From NCBI RefSeq assembly GCF_021602585.1, contig NZ_BQIP01000036.1, positions 1-37,362 of the forward strand: DNA of 37,362 nucleotides. The letters run 5' to 3'. How positions within the stretch are numbered: position 1 is the stretch's first letter; each line of letters begins with the position of its first letter. A program made the translations under genes and the position numbers. Positions 33,487-37,362 of the stretch are shown in pieces. The notes beneath the pieces were generated by a model. The model did not search any database, had not been told where the DNA came from, and worked only from the letters and a program-made list of their open reading frames with translations. This stretch comes from Pseudomonas faucium (lineage in GTDB: Bacteria > Pseudomonadota > Gammaproteobacteria > Pseudomonadales > Pseudomonadaceae).

Positions 33487-33506
33487 TCTTGCGACTTTGC
33501 TGCGGG

Positions 33507-33863
33507 TTACTTGCGGCCTTCGGCCTTCTCGGCAACCTTGTCGGTGCGCGCGCACATGATGAAATCGTTGCGGTGCAAGCCCTTGATCGAGTGGCTCCAC
33601 CAGGTCACGGTGACCTTGCCCCACTCGGTCAGCAGGCCTGGGTGGTGGCCTTCGGCTTCAGCGATTTCGCCCACGGCATTGGTGAAGTCCAGGGCATGCT
33701 TGAAGTTCTTGAACTTGAACACGCGCTCCAGCTCCATGTGGCCGTCGCGTACTTCGATGTTCCAGTCCGGGATCTCGCGGATCAGCTCGGCCAGCTCGTC
33801 GTCGGTGACTTTCGGTGCATCGGCGCGGCAGGCTTCGCAATGGGCTTGGTTCAAGGCATTCAT
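33507..33863 (-). CDS. phhB: pterin-4a-carbinolamine dehydratase PhhB
   Basis: A 118-residue dehydratase that removes water from 4a-hydroxytetrahydropterin so the cofactor of phenylalanine hydroxylase can be recycled. The family motif is intact: [30 protein letters not shown] (71-100), with the active-site His73, His74 and His91. The N-terminus carries CEAC (10-12 region) and the [14 protein letters not shown] helix. It begins 36 bases after phhA, forming a phhAB operon closed by a terminator. Confidence 0.96.
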   Translation of the reverse strand: MNALNQAHCEACRADAPKVTDDELAELIREIPDWNIEVRDGHMELERVFKFKNFKHALDFTNAVGEIAEAEGHHPGLLTEWGKVTVTWWSHSIKGLHRNDFIMCARTDKVAEKAEGRK

Positions 33864-33899
33864 GGGTACTTATCCGGTTCGAGTTGTTATGAAGTGGGC

Positions 33900-34688
33900 T
33901 CAGGCAGCCTGCTTGGGTGGAAACTTCGGCGCGTGCAGCCCCAGCTGCATGGCTTGCTGGACCATGCCCATGATGTCTTCGTGGGCCAGGTCGAACAGGC
34001 GCTTGAGGTTCGGCAGCACGAAGTACAGCGGCTGCAGGATGTCGATGCGATAGGGCGTGCGCATGGCTTCGATTGGGTCGAAGGCCTGGTGCTCCGGTTC
34101 GCCAGACAGACTGTAGACGGTCTCCTTGGGCGAGGAGAGGATGCCGCCGCCGTAGATCTTGCGACCTTGCGGGGTTTCCATCAGGCCGAACTCGATGGTC
34201 ATCCAGTACAGCCGCGCCAGGTACACGCGCTGCTCCTTGGTCGCAGCCAGGCCGAGCTTGCCGTAGGTGTGGGTGAATTCGGCGAACCAGGGGTTGGTCA
34301 GCAGCGGGCAGTGGCCGAAGATCTCGTGGAAGATGTCCGGTTCCTGCAGGTAGTCCAGTTCTTCCGGGGTGCGGATGAAGGTGGCGACCGGGAAGCGTTT
34401 GCTGGCCAGCAATTCGAAGAAGGTCTGGAAGGGGATCAGTGCCGGAACCCGGGCAACCTGCCAGCCGGTGGTGGCGCCCAGCACCTTGTTGACCTCGCCC
34501 AGTTGCGGGATGCGGTCATGGGGCAGCTTGAGCTGGTCGATGCCGTCCAGGTACTCCTGGCAGGCGCGGCCCTCGATGACTTTGAGCTGGCGGGTGATCA
34601 GCGTGTTCCACACCGCATGCTCTTGCTGCGGGTAGTCGATAAAACCGTGCGCATCGGGCTCGCGTGCCACGTATTGCGTCTGTTTCAT
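33900..34688 (-). CDS. phhA: phenylalanine-4-hydroxylase PhhA
   Basis: A 262-residue tetrahydropterin- and iron-dependent monooxygenase that turns phenylalanine into tyrosine, the entry to homogentisate catabolism. Iron ligands are His121, His126 (in DIFHEIFGHCPLL) and Glu166 (in TIEFGL). It has only the catalytic domain, lacking the N-terminal regulatory domain of animal enzymes, the normal bacterial form. Start ATG 34688 (MKQTQYVAREPD) is preceded by AGGAGAG. Divergent from phhR; a TyrR-family box lies in the gap. Confidence 0.97.
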   Translation of the reverse strand: MKQTQYVAREPDAHGFIDYPQQEHAVWNTLITRQLKVIEGRACQEYLDGIDQLKLPHDRIPQLGEVNKVLGATTGWQVARVPALIPFQTFFELLASKRFPVATFIRTPEELDYLQEPDIFHEIFGHCPLLTNPWFAEFTHTYGKLGLAATKEQRVYLARLYWMTIEFGLMETPQGRKIYGGGILSSPKETVYSLSGEPEHQAFDPIEAMRTPYRIDILQPLYFVLPNLKRLFDLAHEDIMGMVQQAMQLGLHAPKFPPKQAA

Positions 34689-34717
34689 GTGGCTCTCCTG
34701 GTGAGGGCATTCTTGTT

Positions 34718-34730
34718 ATGTCCACGACAT
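34718..34730. promoter_or_regulatory. ATGTC-CAC-GACAT palindrome close to the phhA start
   Basis: A perfect 5-base inverted repeat with a 3-base centre, 30-42 bases ahead of the phhA start codon. It does not match the TyrR-family consensus. It may be a binding site of another regulator or chance. Confidence 0.25.
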
Positions 34731-34806
34731 GCATCAGGAATATCCCGCAATCCGATCAATTGCACGGGGTGGGCGGGGGTTGCCGGCTGGCCGCTGAGCC
34801 CTGGTT

Positions 34807-34824
34807 CGTAACGATAATTTTACA
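34807..34824 (-). promoter_or_regulatory. candidate PhhR box in the phhA-phhR gap
   Basis: On the plus strand CGTAAC-GATAAT-TTTACA; on the minus strand TGTAAA-N6-GTTACG. One half is a perfect TyrR-family half-site, the other matches four of six. It is centred about 127 bases upstream of phhA and 128 bases from phhR, so it can serve either. PhhR is known to act at phhA in pseudomonads. Confidence 0.6.
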
Positions 34825-34943
34825 AAAGTGCCGGCATGTCGGAAAATTCGGCACATGAAGCTGGTGAAGGCAGCGTTTTTGTCAGCTTATCTTTACGGAT
34901 TTTTCGTGCGGGGTTGAAAAACTTCGCCGTTTCGAGAGCGTTC

Positions 34944-36503
34944 ATGCGTATCAAAGTGCACTGCCAGAACCGCATCGGCATCCTTCGTGACATCCTCAAC
35001 CTGTTGGTGGAGTACGGCATCAACGTGCTGCGCGGCGAGGTGGGGGGTGACCACGGCAATGCCATCTACCTGCATTGCCCGAACCTCATCAACCTGCAGT
35101 TCCAGGCGCTGCGGCCGAAGTTCGAGTCCATCGCCGGGGTGTTCGGGGTCAAGCGTGTCGGGCTGATGCCCAGCGAGCGGCGGCACATGGAGCTCAATGC
35201 GTTGCTGGGGGCGTTGGATTTCCCGGTGCTGTCGGTGGACATGGGCGGCAGCATCGTCGCCGCCAACCGCACGGCGGCGCAGTTGCTGGGCGTGCGGGTG
35301 GATGAAGTGCCGGGCATGCCCTTGGCGCGCTACGTGGAGGATTTCGACCTGCCGGAGCTGGTGCGGGCCAACAAGTCGCGGATCAACGGCCTGCGCATCA
35401 AGGTCAAGGGGGATGTGTTCCTGGCCGATATCGCGCCGCTGCAGTCCGAGCACGACGACAGCGAGGCCCTGGCCGGCGCCGTGCTCACCCTGCACCGCGC
35501 CGACCGCATCGGTGAGCGCATCTACAACGTGCGCAAGCAGGAGCTGCGCGGCTTCGACAGCATCTTCCAGAGTTCGCGGGTCATGGCGGCGGTGGTGCGC
35601 GAGGCGCGGCGCATGGCGCCACTGGATGCACCCCTGCTGATCGAGGGCGAAACCGGTACCGGCAAGGAGTTGCTTGCCCGCGCCTGCCACCTGGCCAGCC
35701 CGCGCGGGCAGGCGCCGCTGATGGCGCTCAACTGCGCCGGCCTGCCGGAGTCGATGGCCGAGACCGAACTGTTCGGTTATGGCCCCGGGGCATTCGAGGG
35801 GGCGCGCGCCGAGGGCAAGCTGGGGCTGCTCGAGCTGACGGCGGGCGGTACCTTGTTCCTTGATGGGGTAGGGGAAATGAGCCCGCGCCTGCAGGTGAAG
35901 CTGCTGCGTTTTCTGCAGGATGGGTGCTTTCGCCGTGTAGGCAGCGATGAAGAGGTGTACCTCGATGTGCGGGTGATCTGCGCCACCCAGGTCGACCTCT
36001 CGGAGCTGTGCGCCCGCGGCGAGTTTCGCCAGGACCTGTATCACCGGCTCAATGTGCTGTCGCTGCATATCCCGCCGCTGCGCGAGTGCATGGACGGGCT
36101 CGAAGGGTTGGTGCAGCACTTTCTCGACCAGGCCAGCCGCCAGATCGGCTGCGCCATGCCGCGCCTGGCGCCGGCGGCGATGGACAAGCTGGCGCATTAC
36201 CATTGGCCAGGCAATGTGCGGCAACTGGAAAACGTATTGTTCCAGGCCGTATCGCTATGTGAGGGCGGGGTGGTGAAGAGCGAACATATCCGCTTGCCGG
36301 ATTATGGCGTGCGCCAACCGCTGGGCGAGTTTTCCCTGGATGGGGATCTTTCGCAAATTGTCGGGCGTTTCGAGAAGGCGGTGTTGGAAAGTTTGATGGG
36401 GGAATACCCAAGTAGCCGGGCATTGGGAAAAAGATTGGGTGTTTCACACACGACCATTGCCAATAAGTTGCGGGATTATTCCCTGGGCAAGTCGGGCGAA
36501 TGA
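34944..36503 (+). CDS. phhR: PhhR, TyrR-family aromatic amino acid-responsive regulator
   Basis: A 519-residue TyrR-like activator of phhAB and aromatic amino acid catabolism. An N-terminal ACT domain (MRIKVHCQNRIGILRDILNLL, 1-75) binds aromatic amino acids, a PAS domain follows (about 78-190), then an AAA+ domain with Walker A GETGTGKE (235-242) and a C-terminal Fis-type helix-turn-helix (SRALGKRLGVSHTTIANKL). The sigma-54 contact loop reads GAFEGA (282-287) and not GAFTGA, in line with TyrR-type regulators that work with sigma-70. ATG 34944 gives the usual start; GAGAG lies a few bases upstream. The longer frame to 34836 adds 36 residues across the promoter. Confidence 0.95.
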   Translation: MRIKVHCQNRIGILRDILNLLVEYGINVLRGEVGGDHGNAIYLHCPNLINLQFQALRPKFESIAGVFGVKRVGLMPSERRHMELNALLGALDFPVLSVDMGGSIVAANRTAAQLLGVRVDEVPGMPLARYVEDFDLPELVRANKSRINGLRIKVKGDVFLADIAPLQSEHDDSEALAGAVLTLHRADRIGERIYNVRKQELRGFDSIFQSSRVMAAVVREARRMAPLDAPLLIEGETGTGKELLARACHLASPRGQAPLMALNCAGLPESMAETELFGYGPGAFEGARAEGKLGLLELTAGGTLFLDGVGEMSPRLQVKLLRFLQDGCFRRVGSDEEVYLDVRVICATQVDLSELCARGEFRQDLYHRLNVLSLHIPPLRECMDGLEGLVQHFLDQASRQIGCAMPRLAPAAMDKLAHYHWPGNVRQLENVLFQAVSLCEGGVVKSEHIRLPDYGVRQPLGEFSLDGDLSQIVGRFEKAVLESLMGEYPSSRALGKRLGVSHTTIANKLRDYSLGKSGE

Positions 36504-36513
36504 ACTAACAGCG

Positions 36514-36533
36514 AAGGGGCCCGCAGGCCCCTT
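36514..36533. terminator. bidirectional hairpin between phhR and the DUF2790 gene
   Basis: An 8-base perfect stem AAGGGGCC (36514-36521) with GGCCCCTT (36526-36533) and a CGCA loop in the 42-base gap between convergent genes. The T-runs are short on both strands, so strength is uncertain. Confidence 0.6.
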
Positions 36534-36545
36534 GATCAACAGAAC

Positions 36546-36800
36546 TCAGCCGTTGGAGCAGCCGTTGCCCATCACGCGGTATTCAAGAATGTGCTTCTGC
36601 CCGTTGGAGTCTTCATAGGTCATGCGGGCGGGCACGACTTCGCAGACGTTTGGCACTTCGCTCATGGAGATGACCCGAGCGATGTCCAGGTGCTGCGAGT
36701 AACTGTACTGTTCAACCGGAATCTGCTCGACATCGTTTGCCTCGCCGGCGATCGCCGCGCTGCAAAGACCGCCAAGTACCAATGCCAGTAAAGCTTTCAT
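36546..36800 (-). CDS. DUF2790 small secreted protein
   Basis: An 84-residue exported protein of the Pseudomonas DUF2790 family, function unknown. The signal peptide MKALLALVLGGLCSAAIA is followed by VEQYSYSQHLDIARVISMSE and the family C-terminus CEVVPARMTYEDSNGQKHILEYRVMGNGCSNG, with two cysteines (mature positions near 35 and 63) likely to form a disulfide. It is convergent with phhR and divergent from acsA. Confidence 0.88.
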   Translation of the reverse strand: MKALLALVLGGLCSAAIAGEANDVEQIPVEQYSYSQHLDIARVISMSEVPNVCEVVPARMTYEDSNGQKHILEYRVMGNGCSNG

Positions 36801-37220
36801 TTTCTATTTACCTGTCTAAGGTCGTGAGGGGGCACGCGGCGCTTGTGGCGCCGCGAGTACTGCCAAGTTTTCAACTATCGGGATTAGAGAGGGATTAACG
36901 TTTGCCTTCGTGGGGGCTGTTACCAGTAGTTAATCGCCTTGCCGTTGCTGGCGAGGTGAATCTTATGCCTCGGTAACTAAGGGAAACAGATAGTGTTTTG
37001 ATAAAGTTTTTTCGCCTTTTGACAGAATCTGTAACAATCCCTTGGCAAGCTTGCCTTCATTTTCCCCTCCCCGGGCCGCCGGCCGCGGGCTAGAGCCCTC
37101 GCCTCGAAGCCCGGAAAAATTTCCCGCCCTCGCTACTACCATCGTCGAATGGCTTTTGCCGCTCTGGTACAGTTACAAACGATTCCATACAAAAACAACT
37201 ATTACACCGAGGTAACACAG
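36801..37220 (+). promoter_or_regulatory. 420-base gap with acsA leader and DUF2790 promoter
   Basis: No gene recognised. It holds a strong hairpin CGCGGCGC-TTGTG-GCGCCGCG (36835-36855), an AT-rich stretch (about 36960-37040) with TTGATA and TTGACA (37019-37024), the 12-base perfect palindrome GGCAAGCTTGCC (37044-37055), and a run near 37160-37200 rich in A. An exact -10/-35 pair for acsA could not be fixed. AGGTAA at 37210-37215 is its ribosome site. The palindrome is a candidate regulator site. Confidence 0.45.
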
Positions 37221-37362
37221 ATGAGTGCGGCTCCACTGTATCCCGTTCGTCCCGAGGTTGCGGCCACTACCCTGACCGACGAGGCCACCTACAAGGCCAT
37301 GTACCAGCAATCGGTGATCAACCCGGACGGCTTCTGGCGTGAGCAGGCCCAGCGTCTGGACT
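37221..37362 (+). CDS. acsA: acetyl-CoA synthetase, N-terminal fragment (cut by the window)
   Basis: The first 47 codons of an acetate-CoA ligase, reading MSAAPLYPVRPEVAATTLTD and then the Acs N-terminal features YKAMYQQSVINPDGFWREQA. AMP-forming acetyl-CoA synthetase activates acetate. The rest lies beyond the window. AGGTAA stands six bases before the ATG. Family features of this N-terminus are sufficient for a firm name. Confidence 0.93.
   Translation, partial: MSAAPLYPVRPEVAATTLTDEATYKAMYQQSVINPDGFWREQAQRLD

Noticed and set aside
33308-33535. N-terminal extension of the small acidic ORF
   Set aside because: It crosses the phhB terminator and phhB end, lacks a ribosome site, and its composition (basic) does not match the acidic core.
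34689-34943. Sigma-54 (-24/-12) promoter for phhA
   Set aside because: No GG-N10-GC pair with the right flanks was found in the gap on either strand.

Overview
The window looks like chromosomal DNA of a Pseudomonas of the P. putida group. It is GC-rich. Its intergenic gaps carry the REP sequence typical of that group (core GTGGGAGCCGGCTTGCCGGC). Its gene order (recQ, a marR gene, plpD; the cpx locus; rnm-yciO-scpAB-rluB; aroP, ydiJ; phhBA, phhR; a DUF2790 gene; acsA) matches what I remember of P. putida genomes. I see no rRNA, tRNA, CRISPR array, insertion sequence, integrase or phage gene.

Layout. 1-3.5 kb: the tail of an unrecognised gene, then DUF454 and UPF0149 genes on the minus strand, divergent from recQ, whose leader holds a terminator-like hairpin. 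3.5-6.6 kb: a MarR regulator with palindromes in front of it, the autotransported patatin PlpD, and a small Rdx/SelW-like redox protein. 6.6-13 kb: an EamA exporter with an AraC regulator, an LpxH-like phosphoesterase, a DUF962 membrane protein, a second AraC regulator overlapping trkH tail to tail, and a YdjA-like nitroreductase. 13.1-15.7 kb: an envelope-stress locus in the order cpxR, Spy/CpxP-like gene, cpxA, with a candidate CpxR box and an internal terminator. 15.8-21.2 kb: yciB-yciI, divergent from rnm-yciO-scpA-scpB, then rluB. 21.2-27.4 kb: an AroP-type aromatic permease with a 600-base leader, a LysR regulator and the large flavin/Fe-S dehydrogenase YdiJ. 27.5-33.3 kb: an MFS exporter and the main accessory feature, a 1399-residue protein preceded by a 41-residue acidic peptide. 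33.5-36.5 kb: phhAB (phenylalanine to tyrosine) and its regulator phhR. 36.5-37.4 kb: a DUF2790 gene and the first 47 codons of acsA.

How the genes fit together. aroP would import aromatic amino acids, PhhA and PhhB hydroxylate phenylalanine and recycle the pterin, and PhhR senses the amino acids. A TyrR/PhhR-like box in the phhA-phhR gap resembles one far upstream of aroP. The scp genes serve chromosome segregation. The Cpx locus carries its own probable target, the Spy/CpxP-like chaperone.

The most interesting object is the large gene at 28828-33027. Its last 170 residues carry the signature of a cytidine-deaminase-fold toxin domain (D-S-E at 1337-1339, T-C-R-S-C at 1368-1372, and flanking motifs). 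No ordinary immunity gene follows it. The only companion I can see is the short acidic upstream ORF. It sits between phhB and the MFS gene, which I recall as neighbours in P. putida KT2440, so it may be a strain-specific insertion.
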